Source of the DNA: Aggregatilinea lenta
GTDB lineage: Bacteria; Chloroflexota; Anaerolineae; Aggregatilineales; Aggregatilineaceae
Direction of reading: 5' to 3'
DNA length: 64,000 bases
Assembly (NCBI RefSeq): GCF_003569045.1
Contig: NZ_BFCB01000003.1
Location: forward strand, 1,674,001-1,738,000
The notes under the pieces are model-generated. The model was not told the origin of the DNA and did not search any database. It saw only the letters and a program-made list of their open reading frames with translations. The translations under genes were made by a program, and so were the position numbers. Below, piece after piece: positions 37,801 through 47,660 of the stretch (position 1 is the first letter of the stretch; each line of letters begins with the position of its first letter).

Positions 37801-38720
37801 GCGACGACCCCTTCCCAAATGACCATGACCAGGAACTGGACCAGCACCAGCAGCGTGCCGTAGCGCCACCACAGCCCGACGGTCTGATCGATGCGCAAGC
37901 GCGCCAGCAGCGATTGCAGCCCGGCGAGCAGGCCCAGCATCAGCAGCGTTTTGACGAAGAAGAAAATCGGGTTGGCGACGCCGCCCAGGTAGAAGGCCGC
38001 GACCAGCGTCAGCCCGACGATCAGTTCCACGCCTTTGCCCAGGTGGAACATCGCCAGCCCGCGCCCGCTATACTCAGTCAGCGCGCCCGCGACGATCTCC
38101 GTCTCGGCTTCCGGCGCGTCGAAGGGCGGCAGCTCCAGCTTGCCCATCAGGCCGATCAGCGCCACGACGAAGCCGATCGGCTGCGTGGCGATCAGCCAGT
38201 GGTGCTCGGCGTAACCCGCAATCTCGCTGATCTGCCAGCTCTTGGCGACGATGGCCGGGCCGAGCAGCGCCAGCAAAAACGGGGCTTCGTACGAGAACAA
38301 CTGCGTGAGCGTGCGCGTCGCGCCGATCAGCGAGAAGCGGTCGAGCGTGTTCGCGCCCGCCAGCCCGGTACACAGCGTCAGCAGGCTGAGCATGTATACC
38401 GCGACGATCAGGTCGCCGCTGAAGCTTTCCGCCGGACGCAGGCCGAAGATCGGCACGTAGAGCGCCGCCGTTAGCGCACCCGCCAGCGCGATCACCGGCA
38501 GCACGACGAACAGACGGGGGTCTACGCCGTCCGGCACGATTTCCTCTTTCGCCAGCAGCTTGATGTTGTCGGCGAGGGGCTGGAACCAGCGTGGCCCGAC
38601 TCGGTTGTGGAAACGGGCGACCAACTTGCGGTCCACCCACTCGTACGCCATCCCGGCAAAGATCAGGCACAGTCCGCCGGGAAAGATCAGGATGGCGAGA
38701 ATCGCTTCTAGAGTTTTCAT
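37797..38720 (-). CDS. Hydrogenase membrane subunit, NuoH-like
   Basis: 307 residues and about eight transmembrane helices. Conserved complex I subunit H/1 sequence: ERKxxxRxxxRxGP-like segment seen as VDRKLVARFHNRVGPRW, then LADNIKLLAKEEIVPDG, and FDAPEAETEIVAGALTEYSG. Forms the foot of the ion channel next to the catalytic module. Both ends overlap neighbours by 4 bases. Confidence 0.92.
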   Translation of the reverse strand: MKTLEAILAILIFPGGLCLIFAGMAYEWVDRKLVARFHNRVGPRWFQPLADNIKLLAKEEIVPDGVDPRLFVVLPVIALAGALTAALYVPIFGLRPAESFSGDLIVAVYMLSLLTLCTGLAGANTLDRFSLIGATRTLTQLFSYEAPFLLALLGPAIVAKSWQISEIAGYAEHHWLIATQPIGFVVALIGLMGKLELPPFDAPEAETEIVAGALTEYSGRGLAMFHLGKGVELIVGLTLVAAFYLGGVANPIFFFVKTLLMLGLLAGLQSLLARLRIDQTVGLWWRYGTLLVLVQFLVMVIWEGVVA

Positions 38721-39931
38721 CGATAGTACTCGATTCCGTACTGGCGCAGGGCTTCCCACGACATCGTCTTGTCGTTGCCGCGCGGGTCGTTGATCGTGAA
38801 CATGCGGTCGTTGCACGAGAAGCACGGGTCGATGCCACTGATGATCATCGGGATGTCAGCCAATTGGTGGCCGACCGCCGACGCCGCCACCGAGGCCATC
38901 GCGGGCAGGGTGGGCGTGCGGACCTTGACGCGCTCCGGCGTGTCGGTGCCGTTGCTCTTGATGAAGTACAGCAGCTCGCCACGCGGCGCTTCGGCTCGGC
39001 TGATGGTTTCGCCGGGCTTGATGCGGCGCGGCATGCGCGTCGTCAGCTCGCCGTCGGGCATCTGGTCGAGGATCGCGCGGATGACGCGGTAGCACTCGAA
39101 CAGTTCCTTGACGCGCACCACGCAGCGGGCCAGCAGGTCACCCGCCGGATCGATCACCATTGTAACCGGGAACTCCGGGTAGGCAGCGTAGGGCGAATCC
39201 ACGCGCACGTCGCGGGCCACACCCGACGCACGCGCCGTCGGCCCGACGATGCCCAGGCTTTCGGTCTGTTCCTGGCTCATGAGGCCGATGCCCTGCGTGC
39301 GGCGCAGGAACATCGCGTCGGTGGTGACCACTTCGAGGTAGTGCTGCGTGCGCTCTTCGAGGAAGTCCATGCCGGTGCGGATCGACGCGTCGATCTCCGG
39401 CGTGATGTCGCATTTGACGCCGCCCAGCACGTTTGCCGAGTAGTTGACGCGGTTGCCGGTGATGCCTTCCAGCAGGTTCATGACCGTTTCGCGGTCGCGC
39501 CAAGTATACATGAACAGCATGTCGAACCCGGCCTCGTGCGCGGCCACGCCGAGCCACAGCAGGTGGCTGTGGATGCGCTCCATCTCCGCGATTAGCGTGC
39601 GGATGGCGCGGGCGCGCGGCGGGACCTCGACTTCGGCCAGCTTCTCCGCGCCCTGGCAAAAGACCGTGGCGTGGATGTGCGAGCAGATGCCGCAGATGCG
39701 CTCGACGAGGTACATGTTCTGGACGTAGGTGCGGCTCTCGGCGCCTTTTTCGATGCCGCGATGCACGTAGCCCAGGCGCACCGTGGCGCTGGTGACGATC
39801 TCGCCGTCCACCGTGAACGCGAAGTGCCCCGGTTCTTTGAGCGCCGGGTGCTGCGGGCCAATCGGGATGATGAACTTGTCACCGTCCCGCTTCACTTCCA
39901 GGGATTGGAGTTGAATGATGTTGGGTTCCAT
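38717..39931 (-). CDS. Group 4 [NiFe] hydrogenase large (catalytic) subunit
   Basis: 404 residues. Overall like NuoD (GPQHPALKEPGHFAFTV; RGIEKGAESRTY), but with the two nickel-binding pairs that NuoD has lost: C80-G-I-C83 in RICGICSHIHA and C370-F-S-C373 in DPCFSCNDR. After Arg376 there is a 28-residue tail ending YGIEYYR, matching the tail that HycI-type proteases remove after metal insertion; the protease gene is in the same operon. It makes or oxidises H2. Classification as group 4 follows from its complex-I-like partners. This is an established family, though the exact subgroup cannot be given by eye. Confidence 0.95.
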   Translation of the reverse strand: MEPNIIQLQSLEVKRDGDKFIIPIGPQHPALKEPGHFAFTVDGEIVTSATVRLGYVHRGIEKGAESRTYVQNMYLVERICGICSHIHATVFCQGAEKLAEVEVPPRARAIRTLIAEMERIHSHLLWLGVAAHEAGFDMLFMYTWRDRETVMNLLEGITGNRVNYSANVLGGVKCDITPEIDASIRTGMDFLEERTQHYLEVVTTDAMFLRRTQGIGLMSQEQTESLGIVGPTARASGVARDVRVDSPYAAYPEFPVTMVIDPAGDLLARCVVRVKELFECYRVIRAILDQMPDGELTTRMPRRIKPGETISRAEAPRGELLYFIKSNGTDTPERVKVRTPTLPAMASVAASAVGHQLADIPMIISGIDPCFSCNDRMFTINDPRGNDKTMSWEALRQYGIEYYR

Positions 39932-39933
39932 CG

Positions 39934-40410
39934 CTACGCCTCGTGAAGTTGTGTCATGTCAAAGTCCTTACGCAGCGGGTAGACGCCGTCCGGCCAGTCA
40001 TCGGGCAGGAAGAGGCGGTCGGTGTTGGGCGTGTTGGTGACCGTCACGCCGAACATCTCCATCAGCTCGCGCTCATAAAACGTCACCGACTGGATCAGCC
40101 CGTACAGGCTCGGCACGGTGGCCGCGTCGCGCGGGACCGGGACGCGCAGCGTGAGCACTGCCGCGCCGTCGCAGAAGTGGTAGAGCACCTCGATGATCCC
40201 GGCTTCCGCACCCTGGTCCAGCCCGGTGATGGCCGACAGGTAGCCCCACTTGGCGTTGTGCAGTGCGGCTACCGCGTCCAGCAGATCCCCGGCGTCGATC
40301 ACCACGTCGAGGCGGTTGGCTTCTGGCTCGGCGGCCTCTTTGGTGCACGGCGCGACCAGCGCGCGTCCGGCATTGAGCAGGTCTGTGTTGAGCAAGTTGG
40401 CGGCGGTCAT
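39934..40410 (-). CDS. Hydrogenase subunit, NuoC-like (30 kDa)
   Basis: 158 residues from the ATG at 40410, which overlaps the small-subunit stop by 4 bases. Family segments: LHNAKWGYLSAITGLDQG, VLYHFCDGAAVLTLRVPV, then the signature YERELMEMFGVTVTN and FLPDDWPDGVYPLRKDF. Connects catalytic and electron-transfer subunits. The gap to the large subunit gene is 2 bases. Confidence 0.93.
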   Translation of the reverse strand: MTAANLLNTDLLNAGRALVAPCTKEAAEPEANRLDVVIDAGDLLDAVAALHNAKWGYLSAITGLDQGAEAGIIEVLYHFCDGAAVLTLRVPVPRDAATVPSLYGLIQSVTFYERELMEMFGVTVTNTPNTDRLFLPDDWPDGVYPLRKDFDMTQLHEA

Positions 40411-40931
40411 GCGGTGGCTTCCTCCTCCGGCAGACCGGGATCGGCCACCGGGACTTTTTCGCCCGCCTTGACGGACGCTTGCAGCGCGGTTAGCAGCTTC
40501 ACCACGCCGTCGATGATCGCTTCGGGGCGGGGCGGGCAGCCAGGCACGTAGGCGTCCACCGGGATCACCTGATCGATGCCACCCATGATGTTGTAGCAGC
40601 CGTGGAATGCGCCGCCCGTCAGGGCGCACGAACCGACCGCCACCACGAACTTAGGGTCGGGCATCTGCTCGTAGATGCGGATGAGGCGCTCGCGGGCCTG
40701 CCGTGTGACCGGCCCGGTGCAGATCAACACATCCGCGTGACGCGGGCTGCCTTGCAACTTCACGCCGAAGCGTTCCATGTCGTAGCGTGGAGTGAGCGTG
40801 GCGAGGATCTCGATGTCGCAGCCGTTGCACGAGCCGCTGTTGAAATGGATCGCCCACGGCGAGTTCACGCGCGCCCAGGTTTTGACCTGATCCAGCGCGG
40901 TCTGCCAGGATTTATCCAGACTGAGGGTCAT
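40407..40931 (-). CDS. Group 4 [NiFe] hydrogenase small subunit, NuoB-like
   Basis: 174 residues. Ligands of the proximal [4Fe-4S] cluster: C35-N-G-C38-D, C102 in GSCALTGGAF and C132 in VPGCPPRPEAI. Passes electrons to the nickel site. The residues between C38 and C102 fit NuoB-type proteins (ILATLTPRYDMERFGV). GGAGG five bases before the start. First gene of a tightly overlapping block C-D-H-I. Confidence 0.95.
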   Translation of the reverse strand: MTLSLDKSWQTALDQVKTWARVNSPWAIHFNSGSCNGCDIEILATLTPRYDMERFGVKLQGSPRHADVLICTGPVTRQARERLIRIYEQMPDPKFVVAVGSCALTGGAFHGCYNIMGGIDQVIPVDAYVPGCPPRPEAIIDGVVKLLTALQASVKAGEKVPVADPGLPEEEATA

Positions 40932-40963
40932 TGTTTCCTCCTGTTAGGGGTCCGGTGCGGGCG

Positions 40964-41278
40964 CTAGCCCAGGATCAGCGCGATCAGGGCCAGCATCAGC
41001 CCGACCAGATAGATCCCCGTGACGGACGAAAGGTCACCGCTGCCTAACACGAGCACGCCCAGGTGCAGCACGGCGAAAAACAGCGCGACGACGAAGAATG
41101 GCCGGTAGCCGGGCACTGCAGGGCGGGTGGGCGACGATTCGCCTGCCGAGTAGGTGCTCGTCTTGGCGGGCGATTGGCTGCTCGCCCCGGCCAGGACGCG
41201 TCCGAAACCGGAGAGAATTGCGACCAGCGCAATGTAGAACACAAAGGCAACTGGCGGAGCCAGAAGGATTTCATCCAT
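40964..41278 (-). CDS. Small membrane subunit, NuoA-like
   Basis: 104 residues with three transmembrane helices. A hydrophilic loop (PAKTSTYSAGESSPTRP) followed by YRPFFVVALFFAVLHLGVLV resembles the YECG...FY loop and second helix of NuoA, but the family cysteine and following acidic motif are altered. Placed between the antiporter-like and catalytic genes, 32 bases before the small subunit. Assignment is by topology and position. Confidence 0.7.
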   Translation of the reverse strand: MDEILLAPPVAFVFYIALVAILSGFGRVLAGASSQSPAKTSTYSAGESSPTRPAVPGYRPFFVVALFFAVLHLGVLVLGSGDLSSVTGIYLVGLMLALIALILG

Positions 41279-41379
41279 AGAACGACCTCGTAAACGTGCT
41301 TCTAATTGCTAGCGACCGATAAGTTGGCTAAAAGGGCTGTCTTGGCGATGCAAGACGGCGACGACAGCGAAACCCTCCC

Positions 41380-42879
41380 TTAGAATCCGAATGATGCGAT
41401 CAGCGCGTGGCCTGCCGGGCCGCTCAGCCAGTTGAGCAGGTTGGGCCACACGCCGACCGCGACAATCGCCACGCCGAGCACGGCCAGCGGCACGTTCATC
41501 AGCGCGGGCAGTGGTCCGCCTGCCAGCACCGTGTCAGAGGGCTTCTGGCGGTAGAGGGCGTTGACCAGCGGTGCGTAGTAGGCCAGCGACAGCACGCTGT
41601 TGAGCGCGGCGAACAGCACCAGCGCCTCGATCCAGCCGTTTTTCGTCTCGAACCCCGCGACGAAGATCTGCCACTTGGACATGAACCCCGCCAGCGGGGG
41701 CAGCCCGGCCAAACCGAGCACCGCCACGCTAAGACCGAGCGCCGCCCAGGGGTATTTCTGCGCCGCGCCGCTGAGATCGGAAATCGTCAGCGGGCCGTGA
41801 TCGCCCATCGAGGCGTGCAGCGCGTAGAGCAGCGCGCCTGCCGCCAGGAAGGCCAGCCCCTTCATCATGCCGTGCGTCAGCATGTGGAAAAAGCCGCCCT
41901 CAGCTCCTGCCGCCTGCTGCGCGTAGAGCGCGATGCCCAGGCCAAGCAGCATGTACCCGACGTGGCTCAGGCTGGAGTAGGCCAGCAGGCGCTTGACCTG
42001 CGACTGGCGCAGGGCCATCAGGTTGCCCAACAGCATGTTGAACGCGCCGAAGACCATCAGCAGCTCGCCCCATGTCGCGCCGATTCCCGCCAGCGGCGAG
42101 ATCGCGCGCAGCAGCGCGACGAGGCCCGCCTCGATTACCACGCCGGACAGCATGGCGCTGATACCACTCGGCGCCTGCGAATGCGCGTCCGGCAGCCAGG
42201 TGTGCATCGGGACCAGCGCGGCTTTGACGCCGAAGCCGATCAGGAACAGCCCGCCCGCTGCCAGCAGCGGGACCGAGCTTTCGGGCGCAGCGGCGCGGAT
42301 CGCGGTCAGGTCGAGCGTGCCGGTTTGCGACAGCACCAGCGCGATGCCTAGCAGCACGAACACCGAGCCGACCGCGCTCTGCACGAGGTACTTCACGCCC
42401 GCTTCGAGCGAAGTAGGCTGCTCGTGGTAAAACGCGACCAGCAGGTACGACGCGATGGCCATCGCTTCGAACCACACCCACAGGTTGAACAGATCCGATG
42501 CGCAGCCGAGGCCCATCATTATGCCGACCATCGCCACCAGCGAAGCGTAGTACTTTTCTTGCCCGGCGTCGGCGGCCATGTAGGGGCCGGAGTAGAACAC
42601 GACGACCGTGCCCAGACCGAGCGACAGCGCCGCCAGCAACAGGCCGAGGTCGTCCAGACGCAGCGATACCGTGCCGAGCGTGTAGGTTTGTACGCCGCCC
42701 GCATCCAGGTCGGAGGCGGCCAGCGCGAAGGGAATCCAGGTAAGGCCGAGCGCGATCAATGCCGCCCAGCGCGTCAGCGCTTCACCATCCGGTTTGACCA
42801 GCCGCCCGATCAGGTAAATGACGGGCGCGGCCAGCAAAGGCAGCGCGATCATCCAGGTAAAAGCAGTCATGTCAGCCAT
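41380..42879 (-). CDS. Proton-translocating membrane subunit, NuoN/MrpD-like
   Basis: 499 residues and about fourteen transmembrane helices, an antiporter-like subunit of complex I and related hydrogenases. Conserved parts: FEAMAIASYLLVAFYHEQPT with the key glutamate, AALVPMHTWLPDAHSQAPS, and the lysine-containing LRQSQVKRLLAYSSLSHVGY. Moves ions across the membrane in step with electron transfer. Six bases follow the NuoL-like gene. Confidence 0.93.
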   Translation of the reverse strand: MADMTAFTWMIALPLLAAPVIYLIGRLVKPDGEALTRWAALIALGLTWIPFALAASDLDAGGVQTYTLGTVSLRLDDLGLLLAALSLGLGTVVVFYSGPYMAADAGQEKYYASLVAMVGIMMGLGCASDLFNLWVWFEAMAIASYLLVAFYHEQPTSLEAGVKYLVQSAVGSVFVLLGIALVLSQTGTLDLTAIRAAAPESSVPLLAAGGLFLIGFGVKAALVPMHTWLPDAHSQAPSGISAMLSGVVIEAGLVALLRAISPLAGIGATWGELLMVFGAFNMLLGNLMALRQSQVKRLLAYSSLSHVGYMLLGLGIALYAQQAAGAEGGFFHMLTHGMMKGLAFLAAGALLYALHASMGDHGPLTISDLSGAAQKYPWAALGLSVAVLGLAGLPPLAGFMSKWQIFVAGFETKNGWIEALVLFAALNSVLSLAYYAPLVNALYRQKPSDTVLAGGPLPALMNVPLAVLGVAIVAVGVWPNLLNWLSGPAGHALIASFGF

Positions 42880-42885
42880 GATCCG

Positions 42886-44634
42886 TTACGCCCCCAGTGC
42901 GAGAATGACGAGCACGACGATGAGCGCGCCGACGATGCCCGCGACGTTCCAGTTGACCGATCCGGTTTGGAATGCGCGCAGCGATTCTCCGGCGGTGGTC
43001 GCCCACTGAACGACGCGACGGTTGATCCACTCGAAGCCGAAGTCGGCAGCGGCGGCGTCACCGATGGGACGCAGGGACGTCACGAGGCCGCCCAGCGCGT
43101 CACGGTACTGCCACGCCAGCAGACCGAGCGCGACCACGCCCAGCGCGAGGTACGTCGCGGGAGCGGCGATCACGTCGCCGAGCAGGGCGGTGCCCGCCTC
43201 GACGTGCAGATGGTGGAACGGCAGCGTATTTTCCAGCAGCTCCCCGAACAGCCCGGCCAGCAGCCAGGTCGTCGCGGTGCCCGCCGCCAGGATGCCCGTC
43301 GAGAGGCGCATCATCTGCCCGGCGGGGTGCACGTGGAGCTTGGCGCGCGGCGTGCCGTAGAAGACCAGCCACACCATGCGGAACGTATACAGCGCCGTGA
43401 TACCCGCGCCGACCAACATGCCGATATACGCCCAGATGGGACCGTCGTGCAGGCCACCTTCCAGGATGAGTTCCTTGCTCCAGAAGCCGTTGAGCACCGG
43501 CAGGCCCGCCAACGCCAGCGCGCCGACCACGAACACGTTGCGGATGAACGGCATCTTTTTGCCCAGGCCGCCCATCTCGCGCATGTCGCGCGTGCCGACG
43601 CTGTGGATCACCGCACCCGCGCTGAGGAACAACAGCGCCTTGAACACAGCGTGACTCAGCAGGTGGAACTGGCTGGCGAAGATGTCACCTACGCCCACGG
43701 CGTAAACCATGTAACCGAGCTGGCTGATGGTCGAGTAGGCCAGGACGCGCTTGAGATCGGTGGCGACCAGCGCCATCAGCGCGGCCATCAGGGCGGACAC
43801 CAGCCCGACCAGCGTTACCGCCGTGGTCCAGCCGCTCACGCCCTCGAAGGCCGGGTAGAAGCGCGCCAGCACGTACACGCCTGCATTGACCATCGTCGCG
43901 GCGTGGATCAGCGCGCTGACAGGCGTCGGCGCTTCCATCGCGCCGGGCAGCCACGTGTGGAACGGGACCTGCGCAGACTTGGCGGCGGCGGCGATCAGGA
44001 AGCCGAAGGCCAGCGCGGCCAGAACGCCGGAAGGTAACTCGTCGGCACGGCTGAGCAGCGTGCTGATCTGGTAGTCGCCCAGGTAGGCGTACACGATCAG
44101 CCCGCCGACCAGCATCCCCACGCCGCCGAACGAGGTGATGACCAGGGCTTTGATACCGCCCTCGACCGCTTTGGGATCGTCATTGTAGAAGGAAATAAGG
44201 GCATAAGAGGTGAGTGCAGTGATTTCCCAAAAAACAAACAGCAGAAGGATACTGTCGGTGAGCACCAACCCGACCATCGCGCCGATGAACAGCAGCACAA
44301 AGCTGTAGAAACGTCCCAACTGTTTTTCACCGTGCATGTAATCCACGGAGAAGATGACTGCGAGACAGCCGATGACCGTTGCCACGGCTGCCAGGAAGAC
44401 GCCCAGTCCGTCGGGCACGAAGGTGAAATCTCCGAACACGCTGCCGACCTCGATCCGCAGCGCAACCGTGTCGCCTGCCGAGGGGATCAGCAGCAGGGCC
44501 GCGAGGCCCGCCAGCACGCTGAAGATCACCGCGAGACGGTGCTGCTGATCCGGGCGGTCGTCGCCGGTCAGCCAGACCGCCAGCGCGCCGAGCCAGGGCA
44601 GCCCGATTGTGAGCACGATGAGCCAGTCTGTCAT
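42886..44634 (-). CDS. Proton-translocating membrane subunit, NuoL/MrpA-like
   Basis: 582 residues, about sixteen transmembrane helices. Motifs: FWEITALTSYALISFYNDDP with the conserved glutamate, SAQVPFHTWLPGAMEAPTPVSAL, and TDLKRVLAYSTISQLGYM with the catalytic lysine. It lacks obvious room for the long lateral helix of full NuoL, as is common in group 4 hydrogenases. AAGGA ribosome site before ATG. Confidence 0.92.
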   Translation of the reverse strand: MTDWLIVLTIGLPWLGALAVWLTGDDRPDQQHRLAVIFSVLAGLAALLLIPSAGDTVALRIEVGSVFGDFTFVPDGLGVFLAAVATVIGCLAVIFSVDYMHGEKQLGRFYSFVLLFIGAMVGLVLTDSILLLFVFWEITALTSYALISFYNDDPKAVEGGIKALVITSFGGVGMLVGGLIVYAYLGDYQISTLLSRADELPSGVLAALAFGFLIAAAAKSAQVPFHTWLPGAMEAPTPVSALIHAATMVNAGVYVLARFYPAFEGVSGWTTAVTLVGLVSALMAALMALVATDLKRVLAYSTISQLGYMVYAVGVGDIFASQFHLLSHAVFKALLFLSAGAVIHSVGTRDMREMGGLGKKMPFIRNVFVVGALALAGLPVLNGFWSKELILEGGLHDGPIWAYIGMLVGAGITALYTFRMVWLVFYGTPRAKLHVHPAGQMMRLSTGILAAGTATTWLLAGLFGELLENTLPFHHLHVEAGTALLGDVIAAPATYLALGVVALGLLAWQYRDALGGLVTSLRPIGDAAAADFGFEWINRRVVQWATTAGESLRAFQTGSVNWNVAGIVGALIVVLVILALGA

Positions 44635-44638
44635 CGGG

Positions 44639-44944
44639 CTATCCTTTCAACGTAGAGAGTGCATCGACGTCGAGCGTGCCGAGCAGCCGCTTGGTCTGAA
44701 CCGCCAGCGCCAGCCCAACCACCCCGACGACCGTATCCGCGACGATGACCGTGATCGCGAGGCTCTGGCTCAGGCCCACCTGGCCGCTGGCATCGCCTGC
44801 CGCGACGAGCGCGATCAGCGCGCCTTTGACCAGGATTTGCAGCGCCACGACGACCTTGATCAGGTTGCGCGTGATCAGCAGCCCGTACAGGCCGACCCCG
44901 ACGATGGCGATGACGCCGACCACGAGGATCTCAAGCGTGGACAT
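44639..44944 (-). CDS. NuoK/MrpC-like small membrane subunit
   Basis: 101 residues with three transmembrane helices. Seen: GLYGLLITRNLIKVVVALQI, the usual loop, and QSLAITVIVADTVVGVVGLA with an Asp/Glu-bearing helix of the NuoK type. Its start lies 14 bases inside the preceding NuoJ-like gene, its end 4 bases before NuoL-like. Confidence 0.88.
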   Translation of the reverse strand: MSTLEILVVGVIAIVGVGLYGLLITRNLIKVVVALQILVKGALIALVAAGDASGQVGLSQSLAITVIVADTVVGVVGLALAVQTKRLLGTLDVDALSTLKG

Positions 44945-45527
44945 CGGCAGCCTCCGGTTTGATTTCGGCTCCGCTGAGGTCCAGCGCCAGGGCGGGCTGC
45001 GGCGTGTGGCCGTTCTTCGCCGTGTTCGGCTGGACGGTGGTCGCCGCCGGAACGCGCCGCATCGCAGGCACCGCCGCTTCGCTGAGCAGGCCGAGCACGC
45101 CCAGCACGCCGGTGAAGATCAGTACGACCTGCACCAGCACGTCCAGCGCGCGGTCTTCCCACAGCACGGCAGACAGGTCGCCGCTGGCGGATACCGCTTC
45201 GATCCCGTCCAGGGGCAGGATCATCCAGCCGAGCAGCGCCGCGAAGATCAGCAGCAGCCCCACCGCCAGCCGGACCGGGATGCGCGGCGCGGCTTGCATG
45301 GTGTCGTCGCCCGCGATGCTGATCGCGAACACGAACAGGACCGTGACCAGCCCTGCACCGACGCTCAGCTCGACCACGGCAACCTGATGCGCGCCGAGTC
45401 GGTAAAGAATGATTGCGGCCAGCGCGCTGACCCCGGCGAGCCACAGCGCACTCGAAATAAGTTTTTGCGCCCGGACGGCCATGAGCGCGCATACAGCGGC
45501 TCCAGCGACCAGGAAGGCATATAACAT
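44931..45527 (-). CDS. NuoJ/DUF4040-like membrane subunit, first gene of the hydrogenase operon
   Basis: 198 residues from the ATG at 45527, which has GGAGGG five bases upstream; the frame continues upstream but is unlikely to be coding. About five transmembrane helices. The VAVVELSVGAGLVTVLFVFA segment with acidic residue fits NuoJ and the DUF4040/MbhD part of Mrp-type complexes. A polar tail (about 165-198) is unusual. No clear promoter was found in the 251-base upstream region. Confidence 0.82.
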   Translation of the reverse strand: MLYAFLVAGAAVCALMAVRAQKLISSALWLAGVSALAAIILYRLGAHQVAVVELSVGAGLVTVLFVFAISIAGDDTMQAAPRIPVRLAVGLLLIFAALLGWMILPLDGIEAVSASGDLSAVLWEDRALDVLVQVVLIFTGVLGVLGLLSEAAVPAMRRVPAATTVQPNTAKNGHTPQPALALDLSGAEIKPEAADVHA

Positions 45528-45778
45528 TGTTCCCTCCTTCACAAACGAGTTGACGTTATCATAACAGGATATGCGTAGGCGTCCATAGTGCAGGAAATCA
45601 CAAGCGCTTACGATAATGCTCCCCGCTAGCGGGGCTGGTGCGGCACTTGGCGGCATCCGCGTGCCGGATCGGGCTGGTAGGCAGACGTCGCGGCGGATTT
45701 TGTCGGGTGGTTGCAGAAGCCTTTATTCGTCACTAAACTAGTCTCGCACTCGCATACAGCACAGGAGGGCTTCAGAAG

Positions 45779-46594
45779 ATGTTTTCGCGGATGAAACGAG
45801 CGGTTGTGCCTTTACTCTTGGCGGCAGCATTCGTGCTCTCGCTGACGCCGGTATTTGCTGCTGGGCCGGTCTACCCCGACCTGCCGGACCTGGAGGGGCA
45901 GGAGATTCGCATCGCGGTTGAGAACCTGTACACCCCCTTCCAGTTTGAGGAAGCCACTACAGGCGAAGTAATGGGCTTTGAGTATGATCTGATGGCGGAG
46001 CTGTGCGCGCGGATCAACTGCACGCCGGTGTACGAAAACACGAGCTGGGACGTCATGATCCCGTCGGTGGGCGAAGGCCAGTACGACATGGGCATGACGG
46101 GGATCAGCATCTACGAAGAACGCAAGGAGATCGTCGACTTCAGCGATCCCTACATCAACCTGGACCAGTACCTGCTGGTGCAGGCGGACGAAGATCGCTT
46201 CACGAACATCGACGAGTTCGTGGCGAACGACGACCTGATCCTGGGTGTGCAGCAGGGCACGGCGGGCTTCTTCGTGACGCAGGACGTGGTGCCCGACGAG
46301 CGGCGCTCGGTCTACAACGAGTTCGGCGCGCTGGTGCAGGCGCTGGTCAACGGCGACATCGACGCGATGCCGGCGGACGTATCGGCGGCGGCGGGCTTCA
46401 TCAGCGCCACGGCGGACGCGGTCAAGCTGGTGGGCGACCCGATCTCGAAAGACGAGATGGGCTTCATCTTCCCCAAGGGCAGCGAGCTGGTCGACCCGGT
46501 CAACGCCGCGTTGGCCTCGATGAAGGAAGACGGCTTCCTCGATTACATCTACTATAAGTGGTTCATCACGTTCCAACCGGCGTCCCAGGAATAA
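45779..46594 (+). CDS. Amino-acid ABC transporter substrate-binding protein
   Basis: 271 residues. A signal peptide (about 1-27, ending VFA) is followed by an SBP_bac_3 domain: [61 protein letters not shown] and [10 protein letters not shown]. It captures amino acids outside the membrane. AGGAGGG nine bases before ATG. A hairpin follows before the permease gene, which could raise its expression over the permease. Confidence 0.93.
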   Translation: MFSRMKRAVVPLLLAAAFVLSLTPVFAAGPVYPDLPDLEGQEIRIAVENLYTPFQFEEATTGEVMGFEYDLMAELCARINCTPVYENTSWDVMIPSVGEGQYDMGMTGISIYEERKEIVDFSDPYINLDQYLLVQADEDRFTNIDEFVANDDLILGVQQGTAGFFVTQDVVPDERRSVYNEFGALVQALVNGDIDAMPADVSAAAGFISATADAVKLVGDPISKDEMGFIFPKGSELVDPVNAALASMKEDGFLDYIYYKWFITFQPASQE

Positions 46595-46618
46595 GCCAGC
46601 CGGAACGAGCATCAGGTG

Positions 46619-46650
46619 GGAGAGGCGCTTCGGGGCCTCTCCTGTTTATT
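46619..46650 (+). terminator. Partial terminator between binding protein and permease
   Basis: Stem GGAGAGGC / GCCTCTCC with an 8-base loop, followed by TGTTTATT. Probably a leaky terminator that keeps the binding protein in excess over the permease. Confidence 0.65.
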
Positions 46651-46740
46651 CTATGCAAATCGATTCTGCGCAAGACGAGCCACCGGGATTAACGCGCGGT
46701 GGCCTCGTTCCGTCTTCAGGTAACCAGTGGAAAACCCTGC

Positions 46741-47658
<918 letters not shown>

Positions 47659-47660
47659 GC

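Noticed and set aside
38717-39931. Calling the NuoD-like gene a complex I subunit
   Set aside because: Both nickel-binding cysteine pairs and a cleavable tail are present, and a hydrogenase protease is in the operon.
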